From Bacteroidia bacterium (lineage in GTDB: Bacteria; Bacteroidota; Bacteroidia; Palsa-965): a stretch of 64,000 nucleotides of DNA. The translations under genes and the position numbers were made by a program. The notes beneath the pieces were generated by a model that was not told where the DNA came from, did no database searches, and saw only the letters and a list, made by a program, of their open reading frames with translations. Positions within the stretch are counted from its first letter, which is position 1. Every line of letters begins with the position of its first letter. The DNA lies in the NCBI GenBank assembly GCA_025454955.1, contig JALONL010000012.1, positions 62,001 to 126,000 on the forward strand, given 5' to 3'. Positions 41,878 through 52,200 of the stretch are shown here, piece after piece.

Positions 41878-43182
41878 TTACTTCTTGCGCATCAGAATGG
41901 CAATGGGCACACCATTGAAATCGAATTCCTCGCGGATTTTATTTTCGAGAAAACGTTTGTACGGATCTTTTACATACTGCGGCAAGTTGCAGAAAAACGC
42001 AAACATGGGTGTTTTGGTGGGCAGCTGCATCACGTATTTAATTTTCACATACTTCCCTTTGAGCGAGGGCGGCGGCTGGTTTTCGATAATGGGCAGCATC
42101 ACTTCGTTGAGTTTCGAAGTGGCAATGCGGCGGCTGCGGTTTTCGTAAACCTTCATACCAACTTCGAGCGCCTTCAGAATGCGCTGCTTGCCGGTTACCG
42201 AAATAAACAAAATGGGCACATCCTTAAACGGCGCTATTTTCTGGCGGATGGTTTCTTCGAATGCTTTGGCTGTCTTGGTGTCTTTTTCCACCAGGTCCCA
42301 TTTGTTTACCAGAATCACCACGCCTTTGTTGTTTTTAATGGCGAGGTGGAAAATGTTCATGTCCTGTGCTTCCAGTCCCTGTGTGGCATCCACCAGCAGC
42401 AGGCATACATCGCAATCTTCCACGGCACGCAGGGTGCGCATTACCGAATAAAACTCGATGTCTTCGTGTACTTTGCTTTTCTTGCGCAGTCCGGCGGTAT
42501 CAATGAGGCGCACATCAAAACCAAAACCGGTAAAGCGGGTGTCGATGGAATCGCGTGTGGTGCCGGCAATTTCGGTCACAATGTGGCGGTCTTCGCCGAT
42601 AAGTGCATTTACAAGCGACGATTTGCCCACATTGGGGCGGCCCACAATGGCTAAGCGGGGCAGGGTGTTCTCTTCCTCTTCAGGTTCGGGGCCAAGTTGG
42701 GCCACCAGTTCGTCGAGCAGTTCGCCCGTGCCCGAGCCGTTTATGCCCGAAATGCTGTACGGATCGCCCAAACCGAGGCTGTAAAACTCGGCCGAAAGGG
42801 CTATACGTTCGGGCGTATCCACTTTATTGGTCACCAGCAGCGTGGGCTTTTTGCTGCGGCGTATCAAATCGGCCACGGCCTCGTCGAGCGGGGTAATGCC
42901 TTCTACGGCATCCACCACAAACAGCAGTATGGCCGCTTCTTCAATGGCAATTTTTACCTGGCGGCGAATTTCATCTTCAAAAATATCGTCGGAGCCCTGC
43001 ACATACCCGCCGGTGTCCACCAGCGAAAACCGGCGGCCGTTCCATTCGGCATGACCGTAATGACGATCGCGGGTAACGCCGGCCGTGGGATCTACAATAG
43101 CCTGACGCGATCCGGTAAGGCGGTTAAAAATGGTTGATTTGCCCACGTTGGGGCGGCCTACAATGGCCACAAGGTTCGACAT
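41878..43182 (-). CDS. der: Ribosome biogenesis GTPase Der (EngA)
   Basis: 434 residues with the tandem G-domain layout unique to Der. The first P-loop is [12 protein letters not shown] near residue 9 and the second [12 protein letters not shown] near 180, each with DTGG/DTAG and NKxD motifs (NKVD, NKWD). A C-terminal KH-like domain is present. Der is essential for 50S subunit assembly. It is the last gene of an apparent operon after era on the minus strand, with 30 nt between them. Confidence 0.98.
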   Translation of the reverse strand: MSNLVAIVGRPNVGKSTIFNRLTGSRQAIVDPTAGVTRDRHYGHAEWNGRRFSLVDTGGYVQGSDDIFEDEIRRQVKIAIEEAAILLFVVDAVEGITPLDEAVADLIRRSKKPTLLVTNKVDTPERIALSAEFYSLGLGDPYSISGINGSGTGELLDELVAQLGPEPEEEENTLPRLAIVGRPNVGKSSLVNALIGEDRHIVTEIAGTTRDSIDTRFTGFGFDVRLIDTAGLRKKSKVHEDIEFYSVMRTLRAVEDCDVCLLLVDATQGLEAQDMNIFHLAIKNNKGVVILVNKWDLVEKDTKTAKAFEETIRQKIAPFKDVPILFISVTGKQRILKALEVGMKVYENRSRRIATSKLNEVMLPIIENQPPPSLKGKYVKIKYVMQLPTKTPMFAFFCNLPQYVKDPYKRFLENKIREEFDFNGVPIAILMRKK

Positions 43183-43212
43183 GGCCGCAAAGGTACGGAA
43201 AACGGGCCTTGT

Positions 43213-44094
43213 TTACCGCGGCAGATAGCCATAAGCTTTCAGCCTGCGTTCGCTGTCGCGCCAGTCTTTATCCACTTTTACGTGCATTTCCAGAAAAACC
43301 TTCTTTTGCAGAAACTCCTCCATAGCCAGCCGGGCCCGTGTGCCCAGCTCTTTTATGGCCTTGCCCTGATGCCCGATAATGATGGCCTTCTGCGTTTCGC
43401 GCATAGTATAAATCTGTGCGCGGATTCTGATAATCTGCTCCGTTTCCTTGAATTCTTCCACCACCACTTCTATCGAGTAGGGAATTTCCTTGTCGTAAAT
43501 CTCCAGGGCTTTTTCGCGTATTAATTCGGCTACAAAAAAGCGTTCGGGCTTGTCGGTGAGTTCGTCTTTGGGGTAATAGGCCGGATGTTCGGGCAGAAGT
43601 TCGAGAATGCGGGCAAAAATTTGCTCCACATTGGTTTTGTGCAATGCCGAGAGTGTAAATATTTCGGCATTGGGCAACTCGGCCTTCCAGTGAGCCACGG
43701 CGGCCTGTGTTTTCTCGCCGCTTACCGCATCGGTTTTGTTGAGCAGTACCAGCAGTGAAGCCTTGGTGTGCAGTATTCGTTTATACAGGTCTTCCGGAAA
43801 CGGTTCGTTGTCGGTAAGGTCAATCATAAACAGCAGCACATCGGCATCGGAAATAGCCGTGCCTACAAACTGCATCATGCCTTCGTGCATTTTGTAGCGC
43901 GGGCGCAGCATACCGGGCGTGTCGGAATACACAATCTGGTAATCGTCGGCATTTACAATACCCAGAATGCGGTGACGCGTAGTTTGCGCTTTGGGGGTGA
44001 TGATGGACAGGCGTTCACCCACCAACACGTTCATGAGCGTACTTTTCCCCGCATTGGGATTTCCCACAATGTTTACAAAACCGGCTTTGTGCAT
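43213..44094 (-). CDS. era: GTPase Era
   Basis: 293 residues. The G domain has the P-loop GNPNAGKST at 11-19, DTPG and NKTD, and a C-terminal KH domain carries GHQGKAIKELGTRARLAMEEFL. Era binds the 3' end of 16S rRNA and acts in 30S maturation. It sits between a small membrane protein gene and der on the same strand, a natural pairing of ribosome-assembly GTPases. Confidence 0.98.
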   Translation of the reverse strand: MHKAGFVNIVGNPNAGKSTLMNVLVGERLSIITPKAQTTRHRILGIVNADDYQIVYSDTPGMLRPRYKMHEGMMQFVGTAISDADVLLFMIDLTDNEPFPEDLYKRILHTKASLLVLLNKTDAVSGEKTQAAVAHWKAELPNAEIFTLSALHKTNVEQIFARILELLPEHPAYYPKDELTDKPERFFVAELIREKALEIYDKEIPYSIEVVVEEFKETEQIIRIRAQIYTMRETQKAIIIGHQGKAIKELGTRARLAMEEFLQKKVFLEMHVKVDKDWRDSERRLKAYGYLPR

Positions 44095-44124
44095 GGTGCA
44101 AAGGTAACAAACCCCGGCAGGAGT

Positions 44125-44328
44125 TTACGATTTGCGCTCCTGCCTGATCTGCTCCACCACCGCCCGCCCGAAAATGCTGATGCCACTGTTTAACACTACC
44201 AGCGCCAGCGTACCGTAAAGCAGCCAACTTCCGCCCGCCGCCCTTACAAAACCGGCATCTATGGCCATACTCAGCCCGGCACCGATAAGAACCAGCCCGG
44301 CGGGTGCTAAAAAAAGGTGTTTTTTCAT
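44125..44328 (-). CDS. Small two-span membrane protein upstream of era
   Basis: 67 residues. Two hydrophobic segments (FLAPAGLVLIGAGLSMAIDAGF and WLLYGTLALVVLNSGISIFG) and a basic C-terminus (EQIRQERKS) indicate a small inner-membrane protein. I do not know its function. It precedes era by 30 nt on the same strand and is probably the first gene of the era-der transcript. Confidence 0.7.
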   Translation of the reverse strand: MKKHLFLAPAGLVLIGAGLSMAIDAGFVRAAGGSWLLYGTLALVVLNSGISIFGRAVVEQIRQERKS

Positions 44329-44568
44329 GGATTTTTGAATGATTTAGAAACTAAAATGAGAAATAGCACATTTTTTTGCTGTCATCAGAAAGACAAGTTT
44401 TCAACAGATCAAGTTGGTAATTGAATTTGACATTCAATAGAAAATTTACCCCGGAAATCCTTTACAACGTTGAATTTACTAAGAAAGAGAAGGTCGGTGA
44501 TCTATCAATTTTTTCTGAATAGGGTTAATGGTAAACCTTTATTTAACACTAAAAATCGTATCCGTGTA
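44329..44568. other. Intergenic region upstream of candidate small RNA B
   Basis: 240 bp, A+T-rich, without an ORF or a hairpin of note. It presumably carries the promoter of the small membrane protein/era operon on the minus strand, which I could not place with confidence. Confidence 0.4.
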
Positions 44569-44597
44569 TTGTTATTATTGTTTTATGATTACTTTTG
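44569..44597 (+). promoter_or_regulatory. Promoter of candidate small RNA B
   Basis: TTG (44569-44571), 18-nt spacer, TACTTTTG (44590-44597): an exact match to TTG-N17-23-TAnnTTTG. The sequence that follows has three hairpins and no ORF. Confidence 0.6.
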
Positions 44598-44601
44598 TAC
44601 T

Positions 44602-44710
44602 GATTACCGCCCGGTAATCGAAAAAGGCATGATGCATTTAAGGGGTTAGGTGCATCAGCCAACATCTCGGAACAGCGCGTTTAAGGGGTTAGACGCGCTG
44701 TTTCATTTTT
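44602..44710 (+). ncRNA. Candidate small RNA B (about 109 nt, two identical G-rich loops)
   Basis: After a consensus promoter come three hairpins in about 109 nt. The first is GATTACC/GGTAATC with loop GCCC (44602-44619). The second is GATGCA/TGCATC (44631-44656, plus one T-G pair). The third is ACAGCGCGT/ACGCGCTGT (44672-44701), which is followed by TTCATTTTT and is the intrinsic terminator. The second and third hairpins have different stems but exactly the same 12-nt loop, TTAAGGGGTTAG (44638-44649 and 44681-44692). This is the usual sign that the loop, not the stem, is under selection. The gene lies in a 449-bp gap downstream of, and antiparallel to, a T9SS gene, whose 3' end it does not reach. 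I know no named RNA family with this loop. Confidence 0.6.
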
Positions 44711-44777
44711 ATATACCCCGTCCAACCTTTCTTTTTATAGAAAAAGCCTCCGGTGTAATTCTCCGGTTAAAGTGGAA

Positions 44778-47105
44778 TTACTCAATAATAATTGTGGCTG
44801 ATTGTTGCGAGGAGCAACGAAGGAAATAAACGCCCTGTGCAAAATCGCTTACATTGAAATGCACTACCTGCAAGCCTGCGGGCTTTGGCACAGTGACAAT
44901 TATACGACCGGTGGCATCGTAAAAGGTAAGCGTATGCGATTCGGCCGCAAAACGCTCGTTAAATAATATTTGAATGGATTCGTTGACCGGATTGGGCCAT
45001 ATCACCAGACTTTCTTCAATGCCGCTTTCGGTTTGCACCACTTCAATGCGCGAGTAGCTGTATTGACCGTTAAAATCGTTCTGGCGGATTCGGTAATAGC
45101 TTATTCCCGGCAGGGGTGCATCGTCGTGGCTGATGTATTGATTTTGTGAAGCACCATTGTTAAGCGCGGTTAGTTGTGCAAGCGGTGCAAAATTCTGTCC
45201 GTCGGCCGAACGCTCCACGATATAGCCGGCCACATCCGTTTCATTGCCCGCCACCCACAACAGTCTCACCACCTGCGGCGACACCGACTCAGCTTCAAAA
45301 CGCAGCCAGTTTACCGGCAGCACGGTACAAATTACCTGCGGCAAACTGCTTTGGGGCGGCATACTAAGCGAGGTTAACGAAATGCCTGCACTGCCTGCTG
45401 TTTCGCCCCAGGGCAGCACACCGTTTTGCCACACACCGGCCGCGCCGCCATTGCTGCTGTACGTTATGGCCGCAGGCACTGTGGCGTTTTGCACCCAAAG
45501 CACACCGCCGCCACCACCGCCACCCGGCCCAAGCACACTGGGCCACCAGCTATGCCCGCCGTTTCCGCCCGAAGCATTCACCGCCAGCGAACCACTCACC
45601 GAACTGCACGCAATAAGCACCGTACCACCCGCACCGCCGCCGCCACCCGACCATTGCCCGGTTATGTTCACCGCATTATCGCCCCGGGCCAATATGCTTC
45701 CGCTGCCGTTTATGGCCCCCGCACGTATAATTACAATTCCACCGCCATTGGCTCCCGCACCGCCCCCGCTCACGTTGGCACCCGCATGTCCGCCCCCGCC
45801 TGCGCCGCCCATGTATATGCGGTTGGCTGCATTGCTGTAATAAGCAGCCATGCTCAGCCCCGGAATGCCCTGCGTGGATGCCGGCGAAGGATCGATACAG
45901 GAAACCCACTGATAACCGCCAAAACCACCCGCCCCACCATTCGAGCCGCCACCGCCGCCTGCATTTACGTTATTCCCTCCCCCCCCGCCATTGGCCGCAC
46001 GCCCGCGACCTTCCACATTGGTAGTGGTAATGAGTTGTGAGCCTATCCCCTCGCCCTTAGGTGCCGAATATGTGGAAGTAGTACCATAAAAATATCCATA
46101 CGAAGCCGCGTTGTTGCAACCCCAGGCCGCATTGTCGGGCGCACCGCCCCTGAAACCCTTTCCGCTCACATCAATATTTCCCGAAAAAGTAAGTGTGCCG
46201 CTCACATCTATCACCACCACGCCGCCAGTACTTCCGTTCCAGGCCGAACAGGTAACCGTACCCGCAATCGTATTCACCCCCAGCGACGAAGAATACACTT
46301 TTACCAATTGCACCTGCCCGGCCGTATTGTAGCTAAACTGCGGAGCCTCCGCCATGACAATAACCGAACCCGATACCGCACTTACCGTCATAAACTCATA
46401 CAGCCCCGCACTGTTCTGCGCGGTAATCGAACCAAACGATGAGGAAGCTGTAAGGTCAATCGTTGCCCCGCGCATCTGAATCACCAGTACTTTATCGCCG
46501 GCCGCAAAGCCCGCTACCGAAGTCACAGTAAACTCGCTTCCGCAAATGGAAGTCACCGCCGCATACTCATTCAACTGCCCGAACAAACTGCCCGGAGGCG
46601 GCGCGGTAATTACAATACCATAATCCTGTGTTTCGGTTTCGGTGCTGCTGGCACAGGGGCCGCCGCCAAAATTATTGTAATAATCGGCCTTCACACGCAT
46701 ACGCGTGGTGCCAACCGTAGCCGTGAGCGGACAAGTAATGGAAGCCGTATAAACACCCGACGAGGGCGTGGCGGGAGAAGTCAATACACTTTCGCCCGCA
46801 TCAAAAAAATCGAGGTCACCGTTCCAGTCAATCCAAACACGGAAATACGTGGTGTACGAACTCGTATTGGTGAGCGAAACCGATTGTGTTTGCCCCTGCA
46901 GCATCGTGTTGGAGGCCGTGGCCGACCAGTTGCAGTAAAACGCCGTGTAATCCGAACACTGTGTGGTCTGGTTAATGGTGCCGAAACTTACCTGCCCCAG
47001 ATAACGGTAACACGAGCCGGTGGCTGTGGCCAGACAATACTGTGCACGCAACGGCATGGCACCGAGGAAAAGTAAACACAGAAGTATGCGTACACGATGT
47101 TTCAA
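44778..47105 (-). CDS. Glycine-rich secreted T9SS cargo protein with GEVED domain
   Basis: 775 residues from a TTG start (47103-47105) that places the signal peptide first (MKHRVRILLCLLFLGAMPLRAQ). An ATG at 47193-47195 would put 30 odd residues in front and overlap the upstream gene. A GEVED-type domain (about 90-165: YFRVWIDWNGDLDFFDAGESVL) precedes a propeller/jelly-roll-like region. Then comes a long Gly/Ala/Ser-rich stretch (about 340-560: GGGGGNNVNAGGGGGS and similar), which suggests a flexible, silk-like or adhesive segment. A type A T9SS sorting domain closes it (WPNPVNESIQIL to IIIE). It follows a Crp-like regulator gene by 86 nt on the same strand. Confidence 0.85.
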   Translation of the reverse strand: MKHRVRILLCLLFLGAMPLRAQYCLATATGSCYRYLGQVSFGTINQTTQCSDYTAFYCNWSATASNTMLQGQTQSVSLTNTSSYTTYFRVWIDWNGDLDFFDAGESVLTSPATPSSGVYTASITCPLTATVGTTRMRVKADYYNNFGGGPCASSTETETQDYGIVITAPPPGSLFGQLNEYAAVTSICGSEFTVTSVAGFAAGDKVLVIQMRGATIDLTASSSFGSITAQNSAGLYEFMTVSAVSGSVIVMAEAPQFSYNTAGQVQLVKVYSSSLGVNTIAGTVTCSAWNGSTGGVVVIDVSGTLTFSGNIDVSGKGFRGGAPDNAAWGCNNAASYGYFYGTTSTYSAPKGEGIGSQLITTTNVEGRGRAANGGGGGNNVNAGGGGGSNGGAGGFGGYQWVSCIDPSPASTQGIPGLSMAAYYSNAANRIYMGGAGGGGHAGANVSGGGAGANGGGIVIIRAGAINGSGSILARGDNAVNITGQWSGGGGGAGGTVLIACSSVSGSLAVNASGGNGGHSWWPSVLGPGGGGGGGVLWVQNATVPAAITYSSNGGAAGVWQNGVLPWGETAGSAGISLTSLSMPPQSSLPQVICTVLPVNWLRFEAESVSPQVVRLLWVAGNETDVAGYIVERSADGQNFAPLAQLTALNNGASQNQYISHDDAPLPGISYYRIRQNDFNGQYSYSRIEVVQTESGIEESLVIWPNPVNESIQILFNERFAAESHTLTFYDATGRIIVTVPKPAGLQVVHFNVSDFAQGVYFLRCSSQQSATIIIE

Positions 47106-47191
47106 CTTACGATAATGGTTCAGCCTTTCAAATTTAAGATTAAGCAGCACACACGGCTCTTGACATACCGCAAAAAACGAATTGATATATG

Positions 47192-47773
47192 TCAAGCACT
47201 GTCTTTTTCGGCACGAATGCGGCTCAGCGTTTCGGGGGTAACGCCAAGATACGAAGCCAGATATTGCAACGGCACACGCTGAATAAGTTCAGGAGCATGA
47301 TGCACCAGATGATCGTATCGCTCCCGCGCCTGGATAAACTGAAGCAGCATGATGCGTTTCTCCCAGTATATGTAACCGCTTTCGAGAATTTTGCGGTAAA
47401 GCAAACCCGTTTCGGGATATTGCTCCATTAGAGTTTCAAATGCAGCAAACGAGGTTTGGTAAAACACCCCATCTTCAATGAGCTGAAGATTTTCGTGGCC
47501 CGGCTGCCGGGTAAACATGCTGTAGAAGGAAGTAATAAAATCGCCTTCGTTGCCAAACCAGGTGGTGATTTCGCGGTTGCGGTGCGTGTAGTACGAACGC
47601 AGCAGACCTTTACCCATAAACCAAACCTGATCGCATACCTTTCCCTGACGGATAAGGTGCGAGCGGGCCGGAAATTCGGTTTCGGTAAATATTTCCTTCA
47701 ATGCATCGAATGCCGGCGGAGAAAGCGGATAATAACCGTCGATACACTGCCGCAGCGAGAGGGCCTTACTCAT
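47192..47773 (-). CDS. Crp/Fnr-family transcriptional regulator
   Basis: 193 residues. The N-terminal cyclic-nucleotide-binding-like beta-roll covers about 25-115 (EFPARSHLIRQGKVCDQVWFMGKGLLRSYY; ITTWFGNEGDFITSF). A long helix follows, then a short C-terminal helix-turn-helix (PLQYLASYLGVTPETLSRIRAE). No Fe-S cysteines are seen, so it is not FNR. The ligand is unknown; many Bacteroidota members of this shape lack the cAMP phosphate-binding residues. It lies between a beta-barrel protein gene (18 nt upstream) and a T9SS protein gene on one strand. Confidence 0.88.
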   Translation of the reverse strand: MSKALSLRQCIDGYYPLSPPAFDALKEIFTETEFPARSHLIRQGKVCDQVWFMGKGLLRSYYTHRNREITTWFGNEGDFITSFYSMFTRQPGHENLQLIEDGVFYQTSFAAFETLMEQYPETGLLYRKILESGYIYWEKRIMLLQFIQARERYDHLVHHAPELIQRVPLQYLASYLGVTPETLSRIRAEKDSA

Positions 47774-47791
47774 TGGCCTAAATTACAATAC

Positions 47792-49030
47792 TTATGGATT
47801 GTATGTAATTTCTAACGCCCCGCTTTTTTCTTTAGTCGATACCAGTGTCACGTTGCGGCGTTTGTCGCGGGTGCGTACTTCCACTGCGGCGGTGTTGGGC
47901 GGGCGTGTGCCCAGGTTTTCGGCACGCATCACCACATAGTTCTGACCGGGTTTGAGTTTTACCTTCACCACTTTCTTGCGGCGTTTCAGCGTGTAGTTCG
48001 AGAGTACCACTTCGCCGTTTACAATGAGGGTAATGCGGTCGCCGTCTATTTCGTTTTTATCCCACACCACAATTTCTATTTCTTCCTGCCCGCTGTTCAT
48101 CTGTCCCTGCACATCGAGATTCATTCCCGTTGTATCTACGGTGGTGGCAAGGAAAGTGGTGTCTGTCTTTTCGGGCTTTTCGGGTTTGGGTTTCGGGTCG
48201 GGCAACTGGTAGTTGAATGAGTAGCGGACGGAAAAATTGAGCGAACCGCCAAGGTATTTCAACTGGCCTTTCCCCACCGATACATTGCCTTCGTAAAACT
48301 CATATTCTTCGGTATAGGTATGTTGGAATGGCACATGCAGGGCAACGCCAAAATCGAGCATCCGGCTCCGGTCAAACGCAAAATTGCGCATACCGAATTC
48401 GGCACTGAGCATAAAACTCTGCGGGTTGTAGGCTACAATGCGCGAGGTCATGCCGCGTCCGTTTTCGCGCCAGTCTTCCACGTACCCAAGTTCAATCTTC
48501 CGGTCGAAATTGCGGTGAAAATTGGTCTGGCTGAAACCCAGGCGGCTGTAGAAAAACTGTTCGCCGTCGTTGGAAACTGTATTGCCGCGGTACCACGAGT
48601 ATTCCACACCCACGCCGTATTTCAGGTAACGGTCGGTTTGCAGCCAGCCGCCAAACGTATCGCCCTGCACCGAAAAAGCAAAGGGCGGATCAAACGTGTA
48701 GCAGATTCGGTTGGCCTGTACTTCGGCAAAAAAGCCGGTGTAGCTTTTGTTTATTCCGTTGCGCCTGATGTAGCCCGCAGTAAGCCCTGCTGTTGTATTG
48801 GTAAGCAGCGAAAAATGCGAACGCCCGTTGTTGTCAATCACCGAACCGATTACCGGATTTAAAGTACGGTTGTAATGCCTGTTGCCGCTTATTTTGGTTT
48901 GAGGCGATGGTGCCCAGCCAAACATGCCCACGTTGGCCCCGCCGGTAAAATAGCGTTCGCTGCTTTGCGAATACGCATTGAACCCGCAAAGGATAAGCAC
49001 CGACAGAATTAGAAAACGGTAAAATTTCAT
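47792..49030 (-). CDS. Outer-membrane beta-barrel-like protein with C-terminal Ig-like domain
   Basis: 412 residues with a signal peptide (MKFYRFLILSVLILCGFNAYSQ). Residues 25-275 show alternating hydrophobic strands ending in aromatic residues (GLTAGYIRRNGIN, GYVEDWRENG, SLNFSVRYSFNYQL), consistent with an 8-14-stranded barrel. A Pro/Lys-rich linker (PDPKPKPEKPEKT) leads to a C-terminal beta-sandwich (EEIEIVVWDKNEIDGDRITLIVNGEVVL to the end), probably periplasmic. It has no known function. It is transcribed divergently from the subtilase-VWA gene and precedes the Crp-like regulator. Confidence 0.72.
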   Translation of the reverse strand: MKFYRFLILSVLILCGFNAYSQSSERYFTGGANVGMFGWAPSPQTKISGNRHYNRTLNPVIGSVIDNNGRSHFSLLTNTTAGLTAGYIRRNGINKSYTGFFAEVQANRICYTFDPPFAFSVQGDTFGGWLQTDRYLKYGVGVEYSWYRGNTVSNDGEQFFYSRLGFSQTNFHRNFDRKIELGYVEDWRENGRGMTSRIVAYNPQSFMLSAEFGMRNFAFDRSRMLDFGVALHVPFQHTYTEEYEFYEGNVSVGKGQLKYLGGSLNFSVRYSFNYQLPDPKPKPEKPEKTDTTFLATTVDTTGMNLDVQGQMNSGQEEIEIVVWDKNEIDGDRITLIVNGEVVLSNYTLKRRKKVVKVKLKPGQNYVVMRAENLGTRPPNTAAVEVRTRDKRRNVTLVSTKEKSGALEITYNP

Positions 49031-49274
49031 GCGATAAATATTGCCTGATGTAAATATACAACGAAGTTTCGGGCCAGGCGGGAGAGAGAACTGACAGAAA
49101 ACCGGATTTCACAGCCCCGGAAAAAATCAACAGATCTACTTTACAAATGCAGTAAAAACAGGCATTTTCATCCCACACTGCATCCGGTAAAGTATTTCGG
49201 TTAACAATTACGGCTATGCTTTTCAGGTAACGCGTTTTCAACCTTTTTATTATTGCCGCAAAAATCCTCTGTCC

Positions 49275-52200
49275 ATGAAAACACGAGCCATCATTACACA
49301 GCGAAGCGGCCAAAACGAAAAAGTTACCGGGCCGGTCTTCAGTAAAACCAAACTCAGCAAACTTGCCCTGCCCGTACTGCGCGAAATGCCTCAGGGCATT
49401 CTCACCGAAATAGAACCCGCGCAGGCCGATGCCATCCAGAAACTGGGCTATCGTGTGCAGCTTCTGCCCAATGCACACCTGCTCAAAATCGGCAATTACA
49501 CCATTAACACCGCCGACTTAAAGAAAAGCACCACCCTGCCCAAAGAACTTACGCTTAACAGCACTGCCCTTAAAACCTGGACACATTACCTTGTTCAGTT
49601 TATGGCTCCGCCCGTGCAGAGCTGGATTAAAGGCGTAGAAACATTAGGCATTCGCGTAATTGAAAAAGCAGGCGAATGCGGGCTGTTTGTTACCGGTGCT
49701 CCGGCAACCATTGCCCGGCTCAAAGAACTCGACACCATTGCCTGGTATGGCCCGTTTGAACCGGCTTACCGGGTTGACGCAGCCGTGCTGAAGATGAGTG
49801 GAAAAATCAAATCCCTCAGCATTGGTGTATTGGGAACAGCCGCAGCAGCCGATGTAAAAAAACTGCTTACCGACGGCAAAGCCAGAATTACACTCGAAGT
49901 ACCTGCCGATAATCTTCGCGGAGAAATCTACCACACTTTCGTAGCCGAAGCCGATGCCAAACTTCTGCTCACACTTGCCACTCATCCTGCCGTGCGCTGG
50001 ATTAACCACGAAGTAAAAGCACAGCCCGACGATGAACGCACCGCACAAATCACTGCCGAAGCACTCGATGCCACTCCGGCGCCCAATACGCTGCCGGTTA
50101 CCGGTTATCAGAACAAGCTCACTGAATTTGGCTTAACAGGTGGCACAGGTGTAACTGTAACTGTGTGCGACAGCGGTATCGACACCAACGATGCTTCGCC
50201 GGGAAATCCCACACTTCATGCCGACTTGCGCGGGCGACTCGCTTTTTTCCTCGACCAGACAGCGGGAATCGGCACTACAGATACAAACGGTCATGGCACA
50301 CACGTAGCGGGAATTATTGCAGGCAATGCCACCACCGGCAATGCCGACCCGCAGGGTTTCCTGCTGGGCATGGGCATTGCACCTGCTGCGCAGATAGGAA
50401 GTATTAATGCCATTGACGTAAATGGTACGCTTAACTTAACCACAATGATGCAGAGTTGCGTAACAAACAACTCCGAAATTGTAAACAACAGTTGGAACAT
50501 GGGAGGCCCCAATTTGGGCTACACCAACAACTGCCGCACCATAGACAGTGGCATACGCGATGCAAACACGGCTGCTGCAGGAACCCAACAACTGCATTTC
50601 ATTTTCTCGGCCGGCAATGCGGGAAACTCGGCCACAAACACACTTACCACACCACATGAAATTAAGAATGGCGTAGTGGTTGGCAATTCGCTCAACGCAC
50701 GCCCGGGCGAAATGTTCCCCTCCGATGACATACGCGGAATTTTCAGCAGCTCAAGCCGCGGCCCTTCGCTCGACGGACGTTTGTTTCCTACCGTGGTGGC
50801 ACCGGGAACCAATGTTATTTCTACCCGTTCATCGGCCAGCGGAAATGCATCTTATCAGGATACCGGCGGCACCAGCCATGCCCAGCATACCGAAAAAACA
50901 GGCACTTCCATGTCAACTCCGGCTGTAACCGGACTTGGCGCATTATTCATTGAATGGTGGCGCAACCGCACAGCAGGCCAAACTCCAACACCCGCATTGC
51001 TCAAAGCTGCACTGGTAAATGGAGCTATTGACCTTGTGGGCGGACAAAACTGGAAACGCCTCAACAATAGTCAAAGCCCGGTCGATACAGCAAACTGGGT
51101 AAACCATGCAGGCAACGTATATCGTCGTCCGCTGCCTTTTGCTCCTGCACAACTCCTGTTTGGCAACACAGCCATGACACTGCAGGCCAGTTTGGCCAAT
51201 GTGAATGCAGCCGGCCGTTGGTTTTACGACAACGCAACCCAGATATTGTATGTATGGCTTACCGGCAACGTCAACCCGGCAGCTACCAACACAGGAGTGA
51301 ATGCGCTTCACCCCAATGCCCTCACCGCCATCCCCAACAACGATCAGGGCTGGGGACGTGTAAGCCTCGAAAACATACTCATCCAGACCACCGACCGCGG
51401 CCCGAAAATTTTCTTCGACCGCAATACGGCCGATGTGGTGTTTACGGCAAACGGACAATCGTATGTGCGCGAAATAATTGTAGTTGACCGAAACAAACCG
51501 CTGCGTGTAACAATGGCTTATAGTGATGCGCCCGGCGCAGCCAATGCCAATCCGGCCATTGTAAACAACCTCAACCTGGAAGTGGAGGAAATTTTGGGCG
51601 ATGGCTCTGTCGGCCAGCTTTATCTGGGCAATGTATTTAACGCCGCAGGTTTCTCGGCTACCGGCGGAACGGCCGATGCGCTCAACAACCTCGAATGCGT
51701 GTACATTCAAAACCCGATAAGCAAATACCGTGTGCGCATTGTGGCTACCAGCGTTACCTTCAACGCCCAGCCTCCGTTTACCAACGCCACACCCTGGCAG
51801 GACTTTGCGTATGTCATTGACAATGCCATTCGCACGGTGGACAATCCCGTGTGTGTGGTGCCTGTAATTGACCGCTCAGGCAGTATGGTGAACTACGGCT
51901 ATGTGGACATCACACGCGTAACCACTAAGAACTTTATCGACCTGCTTTCGGTAAACGATTCAACCGCCGTGGTAAGTTTTGGCAGCACAGCCACCAACGA
52001 ATATCATAACGCGGGCAACCTCGTGACCATAAACAGCACCACCGAAAAAGACAACGCCAAAAATGCGGTGGATGCCATTGCATTCGGCGGTTGCACCTAC
52101 ATGGGGCAGGGATTGCAAAACGGACGCAACCTGCTCAACACCGGCCCTGCCGATCAGGAAAAAGCCATTGTGCTGCTCAGCGATGGTTACGACAACGGCG

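Noticed and set aside
44701-44778. The third hairpin near 44672-44701 as terminator of the T9SS gene 44778-47105
   Set aside because: The T-run lies on the plus-strand side; read on the minus strand the stem is not followed by a T tract, so it serves a plus-strand transcript.
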